A DNA stretch of 64,000 nt from Tetrahymena elliotti 4EA (lineage: Eukaryota; Ciliophora; Oligohymenophorea; Hymenostomatida; Tetrahymenidae). The translations under genes and the position numbers were made by a program. The notes below the pieces were generated by a model. It was not told the origin of the DNA. It ran no database searches and saw only the letters and a program-made list of their open reading frames with translations. Positions 12,400 through 25,300 of this stretch are shown piece after piece. The stretch spans positions 348,965 through 412,964 of the forward strand of contig JH720354.1 in assembly GCA_000231825.2 (NCBI GenBank), in the 5' to 3' direction. Position 1 is the first letter of the stretch. Every line of letters starts with the position of its first letter.

Positions 12400-14628
12400 A
12401 TGTAAATAAATTTTAATAATAATGAGATTTCCTACCAGATCTAGGATACATCTGCTAGTGAGTATTAAAAAAAATGTGGAATGTATTAAGATTTATTTAA
12501 GTAGCCATAAATGGTCTCATAAAACTCAATTTAGTCTTAGAATTATTTGATTAGGAATGCAAAAACAGTAAGTCCAGCTATATTTAGATAAAAGAAATAG
12601 GTAAATGAGCCTATTTTGAGTAATCCAGTTGTAATTATGAAGTACTAGATGAATCAGCATTTTAAAAACCAATAAACTGTTCAGAATCAAGTAAGAGAGA
12701 AGACCAATTCTGATTAGAGAAAAGAGCTTCTGTCCTTTTTTAATGAAAATAGATATAAATACTTCTCTAATAATGATTTAAATGCTGAGAAATTCTTTGT
12801 TACTAGAAATAGGGAGAGAATTAAAGATTTAAATTTTGAAAGGATAGGTATATTTAAGTCAAAATAACCTAACACTCATGTGAAGCATTTGAGGTTTTTT
12901 GTAAATGACCTTAAAATAGTAGAACCACGATTTTAAAATCCCCTCAAAATAGAATAAGAGTAACTTTCAATAGAGTAAAGTTTCAGAAAAGCTTCTCATG
13001 CTTCTCATAATTCTAAACTTTCTTCTTCTGATTTAGTAAGAGAAGCTCTTCCTAATTTCAGAGAAGCTTTAACTGGAAAAGGATATTAAGAGAGAAATGA
13101 AAATTTTTCAAAAGGAGTTGTGAACTCTCCTATTAACAATAACATTAATAATGGTAGCAATTAATTTTCTTTTGGTAATCTAAATCCAAGCTTAACTCAT
13201 ATCATAGTTCCTTAAGATAAACAATAATTATCTTTACTGATGTAATAAGCAACACCTCTATAATCTTACTAAAATACTCCATCAAAACTTACAGCAGCTG
13301 CTACTTCTCCTTAGTAGAGCTCAGGGTAATCGAAGTTTTAGTTTTCTAATATAGCTAATAATGAACTAAATTCAGTGCAGCAATACTCTAATTATGAAAA
13401 CAATTCTGATATTAAAGATGCTGCTATTAATGTAAGAAAGTTAAAGTAGTAATATGTAAATTTTGTGTAATAGAACTTTAATCCTAAATTATAATAAGCT
13501 AAATTGGTTAATAATTTAATTAAAGAAGAAAAAGAAGAGTCAGTTCTTGAAGAAGAGCATATTTAGCAACAAGAAAATTAGAATTAACTGTAAAATAATT
13601 ATAAAAAGCTTGGCATTTTGCTGAATTCTGAAAATGGCTAAAAATCTAATGAGAGATTACCAACTCTAAACACAATAAAAAATAATAAAAAGTAAAGAGT
13701 CAATATTATTGATGAAAGAGATTAAAATAAGAATCAAAGTTCCTAACAAACATAATTAAGTGAGAGAGAAATGAGCAATAGAAAGAAATTGACTTCAGAT
13801 ATTTTCATTCCAATAAACTCCAAAAACGATATTGTTTCACCCATTAATTAGAAGAATTTTAACAACAAGCTTTCAAGTAATAAACTGTAATTTGAATCAT
13901 AATAAGATCATTTTGATACTCAAAAAATTGCTTAATAGCTCTTAGGTTAAAACTCATTAGAATTTGATAATAATTATATGGTTTGTCTGCCAATAGATAA
14001 AGAAACTGACAATGAGTACATATACTCTAAATAATTTTAAGAATAAATAAAATCTCTAGAGGATGAATAAAAAAGACTAGAATCTATTGAAAATTTATTT
14101 TTTTTAAAGCTGTCACCTGAAGAATTAGAGTTTTATCGCTCTGAAGGTTTTAAAATTCATAGGAAAAAGATGCTGCTTGATACCATTCTGAAAAATAAAA
14201 AAATAACTAGAAGAGATAAAAAACTCATATTTTTAAATTTACTCTACTAATATAATGTTAAATCAGGTTTAAATTCAAAAGAGTGGTGTATTGAAATGAC
14301 TAACTTTTTAATGAAGAACAAATTTAAATATAATTTAGATGAAGCTGCTAATAGGAAATATGAGAGAGCTCATTAAAAAATAGTTCAATTACCCACATTC
14401 CGTGATCCTAGAGGTGAAGAATACCATGATTCATACAACTTTTTCCATCAATTTGCATCTCCTACACCAATCTCAACTGAGTCAAATGAAGTTCATTTCT
14501 ATCCAAATGAAGTTGATACTGTAAACTAAATTTAATTTGGTAAAAAAGATTTACACATTAAGAGATTTAAGCCAAAATAACTATCTAAAACATATTCTCA
14601 TTTCTAGTTCTAAAAAATTAAATACTGA
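12400..14628 (+). CDS. Q/N-rich protein of unknown function
   Basis: Single open frame of 742 codons from ATG 12400 (context ttttaaaATG) to TGA 14626-14628. I do not recognise the family. Residues 1 to about 540 are Ser/Asn/Gln-rich and probably disordered. The most conserved-looking part is residues about 565-710: a helical, charged block containing LSPEELEFYRSEGFKIHRKK, KKITRRDKKLIFLNLL and SGLNSKEWCIEMTNFLM, followed by LPTFRDPRGEEYHDSYNFF. No membrane segment or signal peptide is seen. A longer form starting at 11866 is possible because the upstream frame is open and an intron there would also keep phase. Confidence 0.6.
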
Positions 14629-15392
14629 AAAATAATTGAAAATGATTTTTTAACATTTCCTCATCATCATAGTTATAACTGCTTTAATAATAAAATTTTA
14701 CTCTTTATCATAAAGAGCTCATTTATTAAAAATAGATCGAAAATAATTGGACTTAAAATATTAGGATTGAAAATTTTAGATAAAAAGAATTCGATTTCTG
14801 TTCACATAAAATAATTATGTTAAACTTTTTAATTTAAAATACTTTTTTGTAGAAACAAAGAAACCTAAATTTTTTTAAGTTGAAATAATTTTTTTTTATT
14901 TTGAGTTTTAGTTAACAATTTCTATTAAAAAAAGTAAAGAATTCTATCATCAAAACCCTTAAATAAATAAACAAATTTGCTATATTGTAAAATATATTTT
15001 TTTTTTGTAAAAAGCTACTTTATAAATTTTATAGAGAATTTTTATGTTTATTTGAATGAAAATAAATAATTTTGATTAAAAAAGTATAAAAATTCTATTA
15101 TCAATGATGACTGTTTAGTAAATAAATTAATTAAAAATAAAAACCTTACATTACTGAAAGCATTAAAAAATTCACTGATTTAAATTAATAAAGTCAATAA
15201 AACGCAATTCACACACTTCACTGAGTTTATCTCTAAATGGCAAATAGGGCTAGCTAATATCAAAGTAAGCTCATTCATTCTATAAGAATAATAAATAATT
15301 TTTCTATATCTTTACTGATTCATTTGAACTATAGATATTAATCTATTGCAAACCTACAAATTATATATATATATATATTCATTTTCTTAATC
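14629..15392. other. Intergenic, A+T-rich
   Basis: Spacer with a (TA)n run at about 15361-15377 just upstream of the next start codon. No gene or RNA recognised. Confidence 0.6.
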
Positions 15393-17571
15393 ATGCTTGA
15401 AATAGAAGAAAAAAATAAAACAAAAACGAACGCTCCAGAAAATGAAGTAAAGAATGAAGAACAATTTTAAATAGAGGAGTTAAGAAAATTATTGAATGTG
15501 CCACCAGAGGAAAGGACAGATTAAAATATTGCAGATATTGCAAAATAAGTTAGTGTACTAAATTTATTACATAAAAACGAAGATATTAAATTAAACAATA
15601 AATGGTTTATATCATGAAATTTTTAATAAAATTAACTTAATAGGGTATACAGTTTCTCTCTAAGTACAGACATTCTTCAGAGTTTAAAGATATATGCAGA
15701 TATTTATACATAAAATCTTTAGATACAAGATAATACGTCTTTAAATAAGTATACTTAAAACATAATTTAATTTGTACATTTAATAAAACAAAAAATGTTA
15801 ATAAAATTAGGGAGATATTGGTGATGCTTTTTATATAATCTTAAGTGGAGGAGTTACTATCTATATAGATGAACCAACAGAATATAAAAATTTTATGCAA
15901 TTAGTAAATATCATTTTTTAAAAATGTTTCAATAAAGGAATCAAGCAATAATAAAAATCCAGTAAAAAATATAAATTTTTAATATAACCTTAAAACAATA
16001 AATATCCAGTTTAATTAAACTTCAAATTTACATTTTATGGTTGCTGATAGTAGACTTTAAAGTACAAATTAAATTACTCTTAACATTTCATCTAAATATT
16101 ATTTATTCTTTTTGTTCTTAATTGAATCAAATATATTATTATTATTATAGAAAGAAAAAAATAGATTGACTAGAGGTGCTGCTTTTGGTGAAATAGCATT
16201 GATTACAAATTCTAAAAGAACTGCAACTATTATGGCAAATCAACCAACTGAATTAATTATTTTAGAAAAAGATGTTTTCCAAGCATTTATTAAAGAAAAA
16301 AAAACTTTACATTTATAAAAGCTCTAATCATTTCTTGAAAATATGAATTTGTTTACTCTTTTGCCAGAAAATATATTATTGGAAATAACAACAAAATGTT
16401 AGATTAAAAAATACCCATCCAATACAATTATCATGGTAAAAATTAATTTTTGAATTTTTTTTAATACTTTTTATTTGAATAATAAGAGATAAGGAGATGA
16501 TGCTGCTGCTATATATTTTGTAAGAAGAGGTTAAGTTAAAGCAGTCAAATGTGTTCCATTCAAATATGATCCAATTACAAAACAAAAAGTTCCTTTTGAT
16601 ATCTCAGACCCTCCATCTGATTTTTAATTAAGTGAAAACTATGAGAATAATGAGGATTATTATTACAAATCAGATTTCATAGAAATTGATGAATTCAGTA
16701 AGATTATTTGTTTTTATCAAGTAAATTTAATAACAAATTATTAAGATGATGGAGATGTGTTTGGAGAGTATTCGGTTTTTTATTAAGAGGTTTAAGAATA
16801 TAGTGCGATCAGCTCAACTCCATGCGAAGTGATTTACATCACTGTTTTTGACCTTAACAAGATTATACCTAAAGAAAATTATGAAATGTACAAAGAATCC
16901 TTGAAGAGGTATCCTAGTGATACTGATATTAAATAAATATACTGGGAGAGGAAGCATTGGTAAGAATTTAGAAACAGAATGATTTAGAATATCAACATAG
17001 AAAAGGATCATAGAAGAGGATTCATGAAAAACTTAAGAACTGCTATACCTAGATATTCAGACAAATATATTCCATTCAATATAAGTGATATTCAGATATA
17101 AGATAATGAACTTTATTTTGAAATTATGCAGCAAATGTGCCAAATTGATGAAGAAACTAAATACGAAGAAAACATTAAAGTAAAATTTATTTATTATTTG
17201 AAACACTTTTAAAGAAAAAAAAATCATTTATTTAATAGAATCTTACTTCATCTTACTAGTAAGCAGCAAAGCAGCTTGTCAATGATTTGAATTAGCAATC
17301 AGTTTTTATACAAATTTCTAAAATTGGTAAAAAAGTATCTACACGCTCATCTATTGCATCTAATAGATAGTCTCTTATGAATAATTCTCCTAGTAATCGT
17401 GTATCCATAATGGAAAATTAAGGATCATATAAACGCAGCTCTATTTTTAACATTATAAATAAAAGTAAATAGCATCTACATCTTCCTCCAATAAACAAAA
17501 GTTAAAAGGATTTTCTAAATAAAATGTCTTCGAAATTTATTCAAATCACAGATTAAGATTAAGTTAAATGA
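15393..17571 (+). CDS. Protein with two cyclic-nucleotide-binding domains
   Basis: Six exons: 15393-15554, 15644-15748, 15811-15903, 16151-16435, 16487-17179 and 17239-17571 (about 556 aa), all phase 0. Exons 2-4 form the first cNMP-binding domain: FKDICRYLYIKSLDTRQYVF, then GDIGDAFYIILSGGVTIYI, then the phosphate-binding cassette FGEIALITNSKRTATI, with the key Glu and Arg present. Exons 4-5 form a second domain (RQGDDAAAIYFVRRGQVKAV, DVFGEYSVFYQE). Its cassette lacks the Arg at the equivalent place (EYSAI), so it is probably degenerate. The C-terminal ~110 residues are Ser/Lys-rich. The tandem layout resembles PKA regulatory subunits, but there is no docking domain or pseudosubstrate motif, so it is better called a generic ciliate cNMP-binding protein. 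Uncertain points: the first donor (GTACTA at 15555) and the last acceptor (17238 or 17259; both keep frame). Confidence 0.8.
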
Positions 17572-17983
17572 GGCATGTATCTATCTTTTATCATTTATTG
17601 TTGTTATTGTTTTATTAAAGATAATGTTTAATTCATTAATATTAATTTATTTTTTGAAGTATTTAAACAGAATTGCTTCTACTTATTTAAAAAATTCAAA
17701 TTATTTTCTTTTTATGAGGTGATTCAAGATTTCCTATTTGTAATTTGAGATTTATTGATTTTTATTTAGATAATATTTGTTCAGGGAAATTGAGGAGAAA
17801 AAAATAATGAGAAAATTAAAAATAAATTCAAATCAGAAAAAATAAAAAAGGAAAATAAAGAAATTTCCTCAACAATAATTGCAAGTTTTTAAAAATCTAG
17901 ATAATAAAATGTATCAATACTTAAGATCTCTTCTAGAGATTAAAACCATCACTTGTAAAACTAAAGTATTGAATTTTATTATT

Positions 17984-18183
17984 TCACTTTCCTCCAATCA
18001 AAATTATTTGTTGAGAATGTTCTTCATAATCTTTCCAGATCCATGATCTAGTTGTATAATCAAAATGTCTAGTCTTTTCCCACCCAACTAAATAAGATTA
18101 AATCTTAATCTCTTTTCTTAAAATATTAAAATATTTAGATTAACTAAGAAACATACTCTGCTCTGCTCTAGAATTGCTCTTGC
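17984..18183 (-). CDS. Candidate short minus-strand exons (unconfirmed)
   Basis: On the minus strand, exon 18183-18157 joins exon 18116-17984 across a 40-bp GTATGT...TAAG intron (phase 2). The joined peptide contains VGWEKTRHFDYTTRSWIW and ends IILIGGK at TGA. Three Trp codons in 44 residues and locally higher G+C are unusual for non-coding DNA here. There is no visible start exon upstream and no recognised family. It could be the 3' end of a small gene, a gene fragment or chance; a 71-codon frame also exists on the plus strand (ATG 17807). Confidence 0.25.
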
Positions 18184-18607
18184 CTAAAAAATTAGAAACA
18201 TAAGATCCTAAAATAATTAAAAAAATTCACACATAAATAAATAAAAATTAATTAAATAAATAATAAAAATATAATTAAAAGACAAAAAATAAAAAATATT
18301 TCAATTAATAAAAATAAATAATAGCAAAAAAGTAAAATGAAAATAAAATCAGAAAATACATTTCAATCAAATTTATTAATTAACTCACTAATTTTCTAAA
18401 AATAGAAAAATAAAATAAAAAAATATCATCTCCTTTCTTTCAAATTTAGTATTCAATAATTTTTCTTAAAGTTTTTCAAATTAAAATAAAAAAAATTTCA
18501 ACTTGTTTTATCAAATTTAGTTTTCAATCTTCCATATTATAATTTACAAAAATTAATTCCTTTTTCTATTTATTTTGCTTGTAAAAAAAATTTTATCTAA
18601 TTTGCAA

Positions 18608-18740
18608 AAGAAAAATATTAATTTATAATTTATTTTTTTTATATATTTTTACTTATTTTTATTCAAATAAACCTGTAAGAAAAATATTAATTTATTATTT
18701 ATTTTTGTTATATATTTTTACTTATTTTTATTCAAGATAA
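18608..18740. repeat. Imperfect 69-bp tandem duplication
   Basis: Two copies beginning AAGAAAAATATTAATTTAT at 18608 and 18677, both ending TTTTTATTCAA. They differ by a few substitutions. No coding meaning. Confidence 0.8.
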
Positions 18741-19359
18741 CTCTCAAAAAATTTCTTTTATTAAAAGTTATTCATTTTTAGATGTTTTTAATTTTCTTTG
18801 ATTTTAACCAATTTATTTATTGAGTCGAGAACAATAATAATCTAGTAAGATAAATCTATAATAAAGATATCTAGTTAGGAATATGGTTGTTCAAAATTTA
18901 AATTATAAAGTACTAAGATTACAAATGTAAAAGTATCTTTTAATATCATAGATTATTTATTACATGAATCTTAATTTACTTTTGTTTTTTATTAAAGAAT
19001 TGAAAAACTTTGGAATACTTTCTTAAGAGAATATGCTTTGACAAAATAAATATTTTAAATAATTTGAAGCCAAAGCTTATAGAAATTAATGGATTAATTT
19101 TTCTAAATATTAAAAATAAAGCATAAAATGTAAAACATCTGTAAATTTTCTTTTAAGAGCTCAATTCAAGTAAATATTTATTTAGTTTGTATTTTCTGTA
19201 CTTGAAAGTTTATTATTTTATTAATTCATTTATTTACCTAATTGATTGAATGTTTGTTTGTCTTTACAAAGGTTAAAAAGAATAATAAAATTGAATAAAT
19301 ATTTGGAAAAGACAAATAAATTGCAAACAATTAATCTGTATATTTATTTTAATATTTTA

Positions 19360-22300
19360 ATGGCTAATAATAATAAATAATTTTAGCTCTTAAAAAGAAT
19401 TATTTTAATCATTGGTAACTATTTCATTTTTCAGCTAAAATAGAACTTTCATTTTTTATATTATTCTTGCTAAAATTTATTTTATAAAGTAGCTTTCTCA
19501 TAATTCGTTCATTCTAAAGTAGAACATTGTTAGTATTATTAAGATTCAAAATTTACTTAATGTTAGAAATGTTATGGAGATTTAATTCCTAATTAAGATA
19601 GAAATTTATGCACTTGTCCTTAATTTACGTATTTGGTGCCTAGCAGTTTGGAATGTACTGCAGTTTGTCCTCCTTAATTATTTGAAAATGAAAATAATAT
19701 GACTTGTTCTGAAATTCTACATTGCCCTTAAGAATATTTATTAGGATAATCGCTTTAATAAACTGAAATAAGTGGACTAGTCACTTTCAATGATAAGTTC
19801 ATAGCTTCATTTGATTAAAAGACAGTAGTATTGTGGGATATGGAGTAAAAAATTTTAGTGAATACTTTTGAAAGCAATCAAAAATATACTAATGATCAAG
19901 ATGAATATTAACTAAGATATTAAGGAGAGGATAATGAATATAATTCAGGATATGGATAACAAAGGGAGATCTCTAATGAATTTTTTTTTGGAATAAAATT
20001 TTTAAATGAAAGATTTTTAATTGGTTGGACAAATTATCGCATTTTAGTTTGGGATGTTTAATAGGGATATGTATATTTTTTTATTTACTATTGCTAATAT
20101 TTACTATATTATTTAATATTTTAAAGATAGAAAAGGTTGTTGGATACAATTTATATCAGATAAACTTCTCAGTAAAAGATGCTAACTTTGGTTAGGATAG
20201 CATAATGTTTAAAGACGTTTCTATTTGTTAAATTATTTACTTGGTATCTGATATTTTTAATTAAGATGAAGAAACACAATTAAATAATAATGATTCTTCT
20301 AATTAACCTGAAATTGATTTTATTACTGGAGAAAAGAAGTTAATTTGCAATGATTCTGTAGCTATATAAAACATATATAGTATAGCTGATAGAGTTTATG
20401 GACTAACATACAACTAAAAACTGTTTGAATGGAGCTTGCAAGATTAGTTAGAAGTAGTCATTTCAGGAATTTAAGTAGACACTTAAATAATATCTGCTAA
20501 ACAATATAATTAAAGTTTGTGGTATATCAAAAACTCTACTTTAAATATTCTGTCTTATTAATATAATGAATAAAATAAATTCGAAAACAATATTACTACT
20601 TTTTAGCTTAAATAGTATGAAAATTACACCTATGTTGACTTTGTTTACTTCGAAAAAAAAAATTTTGTTATTTTTAAGCTTGATACATTCATTCAAGTAT
20701 GGTTTCTTAATAAGACTAACAATAGCTTTAGTTGCATTTAAGAATTTATTTACTGCTTAGACATTGTAAATTGTAAATATTCTAATTAATTATTATATCT
20801 TAAAAATGATATCAATGATTTCCTTGTAGCTTTTTCTAAGAGGTTTTATTCAATAACGATTTTCTCAATCTAATTTGATCAAGTAGACTAGACTCAAATA
20901 CAAATAACTCCTAAGATTCCTTAGTTTTTAGGTAATATATTTTTATTAAGCTTCTCTTTCTCTACAATAAATTTAAAAAAATTGAAAATGGCGATCATTA
21001 AAAAATTATTTTATCTAAATACAGATTGATTGATAGAAATGTTTTTTTATATTTATGAAAGCTTTTGTTAAATCTAAAAAATTAATATTAAAAATTTAAT
21101 AATTTCATAAATAAGAATAAGATTTGATAAAAATGTTTGTAATTTATGAAAATAAGAATAAGATTTGATAAAAATGTTTGTAATTTATGAAATTATGAAA
21201 GCTTAAAGAAGATTTTAACAATTTTTGTTAAATTTATTATTAATTTATATAATTTAATTAAATAAATAGAGAATAAGGTTTCTATTTCTTAATAGTATAT
21301 TTATACATATGGCAAGAATATTAAATAATTTACTGATAGAGAGTAAAACTAATAGCTTTAACTTTTGTAATTATTAGGTGATGTAGCTTAGAGCAAAATT
21401 TATTCTTAAAATTTTGATTAAATCTTACAAGTAACAACTTCAAGTTATAACATCAATATATATTATACACTTTCTCAAAATAATCTAATTGGATGGAATT
21501 TATACTAAGGAAAAGCTGTATTTAACTTGCAGTTCTCTAGTTCTTAAGTAAATATGATTGCATAGGGAAATATAATTGTGACTGTATCTGTAAATTAAAT
21601 TTATTAAGAAGAAATTTTAGAAAATAATCAAGCAATTTATTCTATTATTGTGATAAGATAAGACACATTTTATAAAATTGGTGAAAGGAAATTTGATTAC
21701 AATAAAGAAGTAAAAAATATGATGATTTACAATTAAAAATATTTAGTTACCTCAAATAATAAAAAAATAAAAATTTTCTATCTTGGTGATATTGATCTAG
21801 CTAATCAGTTTTAATAAGATAATAAAAAAGATTAAGAATTAGAAGAATCTAGTGAATTCAAGATATATTTTAACTCGTTGAATGGAAATTTTGTGTAGAT
21901 ATTCTTAAATGATGGGAAAATAACTATAAAAAACTGTTAAGATTTCACAAAGATTTTATATTAAATATAAATTGATGAAATAAACTAGTGTGAAATGATT
22001 AAATATCAAGAGTATACTTCAAGTCTAATTTTGGTTTGCTCTAATCTATCAAAGTTATTCATTTTAGACGAAAAGCTACAAATCTCTTCAACTCTTGCAA
22101 AAAATAAAAATAAAAAAAATAATATCATGGGTTTATTTTATTCTAAAGTATTGAATTAAATATGTGTTGTGTAGAGGGAAAAATTGATTGTCTATGATAT
22201 AGCTCAAAAATAAGAAATTTTTGTATAATAAAGTAATTAATAAATAGTCAATTTCTGGTAAGACTTTGCAGACACAGGAAAAATATTTTTTATGTATGAT

Positions 22301-25300
22301 TATAAGAAATATATGATTATTGATATGAATAGCTCACAGAAAGTGATTATTTAAGATTAATTTTCTTCAGCTAATATTCTATAAAAAGTTTTCTATGACC
22401 CTCTAAATGACAGACTTTTTTACATATTTCAAAACAAAACTATTTAGCATCAACAGTTTGGAAACTCTGCTAGTATTATGGTTGTTGCTTCAAATAATAT
22501 TTAATCAACTCCTTTTGATACAAAAAACAATAAAGTCTTTTTAAAGTAAATTGAAAATTATATTATAGTATCCAATGCCTAAAATAATAAAATAAGAATC
22601 TATGATTACTTATAAAACACCTAGTTAATCTTTTCTATTGATTACTAGTTTAACATAAATAAGATTATAACATTTAAGACATTGCAAAAGCTTTTATTAC
22701 TTTCATCTAGAAGAAGTGAAGTCATTATAATAGATCTATTAAATATTTCATTAGATAATTATGAACCCATTATTTATAATATACCTGAAAATGAACTTTC
22801 AAACGTAAGAACAATTGTAGACTAATATAATTCAAATCATACTATTTGTTACTATGACTAACTATCTTAAATATTTCACATTTATTCCTTTCCTGTTATT
22901 AAAAAACTCTATTCAATTGATATGAAATAAACTTTTACTTTTGTAATACAGTTTTTAGATTTATAAATGGATATTATTTCTAATGAATTACAAATTTTGG
23001 CTGTTGATCATCTGGGCTTATACTATGTCATTTTTTACAATTACTTCAATCATGAATTCTCTTTTATAGCACTCCAAGATAAAGCCAACGAGTTAATTAC
23101 AATGGAATACTCCCATCTATATGTTGTTGCAGTTTATTAAGATAAATTAACTATTTTTGATAGAAATACTGGAGAAATATTCATGAAATTTTAGCCTCCT
23201 GTTTCCACACCTCTTCAACCCACATATTCAGTTGATTTGCTTTACCACATTTTCTACTCAAATTCATTGTAAAATTATTTTAGCCTTATTGTTATTTTCA
23301 TAATACATTTCATACAATTTTAACAAAAATAAAAGTTTTATGTAACTTTCTTACTTATTTACCTACTTTCTAAAACAAAGAAATAAATAATTTTTTATTT
23401 AGAAAGGATTACTTGAAAAAAAATTCATGAAATAACATTTTTAAAATTATGTTAGTGGCCTATCTTTCTAATTTTAGTTTTGATTTAAGATAAATTTAAT
23501 AATATTTTTAAAAAATTAGAGGGGTTGTTTTGGACTTTGAAAATGAAGGGAGCAAAGTATTTTAGTATTCAGATTGGCCAGAGTCTCTGAAGAAATTTTT
23601 ATGTTTTAGAAATTAGGATATAGTTTTTTTCATTGAAATTTCATCAATAGCAGTTACTAATAAGAAGAATGGAGATTTATTGTACAGGTATAGAATGTTG
23701 GATGATTAAAATCAGTATTTAAGCTATAAATATATCGAAGATAAAGGATTGGTTATTGTTTAATTTATGAATAATTTGGTTGGATATAATATTTTAAATT
23801 TATAACTGTAATTTGATATATCTATTTCACCATTCTCAGGCTCTTTTTTATATAAGCTTGATACTAATATGATCTTATTTTGTAATAAATCAGATGGCAA
23901 ACTTTAATGGATTCCACTTTACTCAATTAAAGAGCTTTCATCTTCAATATAACCTAACAACTAATAATTAATTTTAAAAATAAGTCCTACATATTTTCTT
24001 ATGGTTGATGATGATATGGTACTCTGGAGATATATTTTAGGGTAATTTGAGAGCTATACTTTTATAGCAAAATTTGAGTGCTTAGTGACAGGTTTATACT
24101 TATATGATTTGTAATTTGCTATTTTAATTTCCTAAAATTATGCTTATTTTTTTGATTATTCAACAAATGGATTAACTTAATATATTGCTCAAAATGAGTA
24201 GAATTACTTTTTAGTTTAGGATAACTATATTTTTGAAGTAGGAGTTTCGTACATAAATAGAATTCACATTTTTGGGAAAAAGAAATTTGATCATAGTAGC
24301 ACCATTCAATTAAATTAAGGTCCAGCATATTCAATTAAGAGAGTCAATATAAATGATAGTATGTTTGATTTTTAGGGGATAATTAAATGTGTAGAGTTAA
24401 TTGACAGTGATTTTTTTATTTTTTTAGTTTCTAGTAAAAAATTAAACCTATTCAAATCTTATGTTTTGTCATAGGATTAAAATGATAATTTAAAAATGGT
24501 TATCCTTAATTAATTTCCTTTTGCTCCAGATAAATTTTTTGTAAAAGCTCTCTCAATAGAACAAATTTTTGTAATAAGTTCTACATCTATTTACAAATTT
24601 TCTATCCAAGAATCTGATAGAATTTAAAAGCAAAGCCTTCTGTAAACTGCTTAAGCAGATTTGAATATAATGATAGATGAAACTAAATTCTGTGACAAAC
24701 ATGTATATGTACTCTCTAAAATAGCTAGAAAAATTTTAGTCTTAGATATAAATTCTCTTAAAAAGAAATATGAAATATTTACTCCTGCCATAAACAGTAG
24801 AATTTAAGCAATTAAATAATATTATTTTATTGTATTTACAGAGGACTAGATTAATTTTTACAATCTGAATACATTAAAATTAAATCAAATTCAAACTAAA
24901 TTCTCTTCTGTTAGATTTATCTATTACCAGAAGGGTGATCTTTTTTGTATTATAGCAACTAAAAACAATATATATTTTGTAAACAAAGACTTTGCTACCA
25001 TCTATCAGAATTAAGTAGAAAACCCTAGATTAATCTTCTATGATATTTAACAAAATTTAGGCATCTTATAGATTAAATTGAAAATGTTTAGCAATTTAGG
25101 TCTACATATCTAAGATATTCATTTAAATTAAATGAGCTCATAACCCTATTGCTCTTGCTACATCGAATTCAATTATAAAATCAAAAAATATTAACAAAAA
25201 TAAATTTTCGATAGAATAAAATCTTTTCAATTGTATGAAAACCAATACAACAATGTTACAATTAATTACTTTCTTACTGAAGAAGAATAGCCATTCTTTA

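Larger units (their letters stand above)
17572..19359. other. Intergenic, mostly very A+T-rich
   Basis: Contains a possible minus-strand exon pair (17984-18183) in a local G+C bump and an imperfect 69-bp tandem duplication (18608-18740). The rest is low-complexity A/T with no recognisable feature. Confidence 0.55.

Noticed and set aside
16720..16744. Possible 25-bp mini-intron (GTAAAT...TAAG) in the cNMP-binding gene
   Set aside because: Removing it would shift the frame and destroy the GDVFGEYS motif; the other introns here are 50 bp or longer.
15393..17571. Identification as a PKA regulatory subunit
   Set aside because: No docking/dimerisation domain or inhibitor RRxS/A-type motif precedes the two cNMP domains, and the second domain lacks the key Arg.
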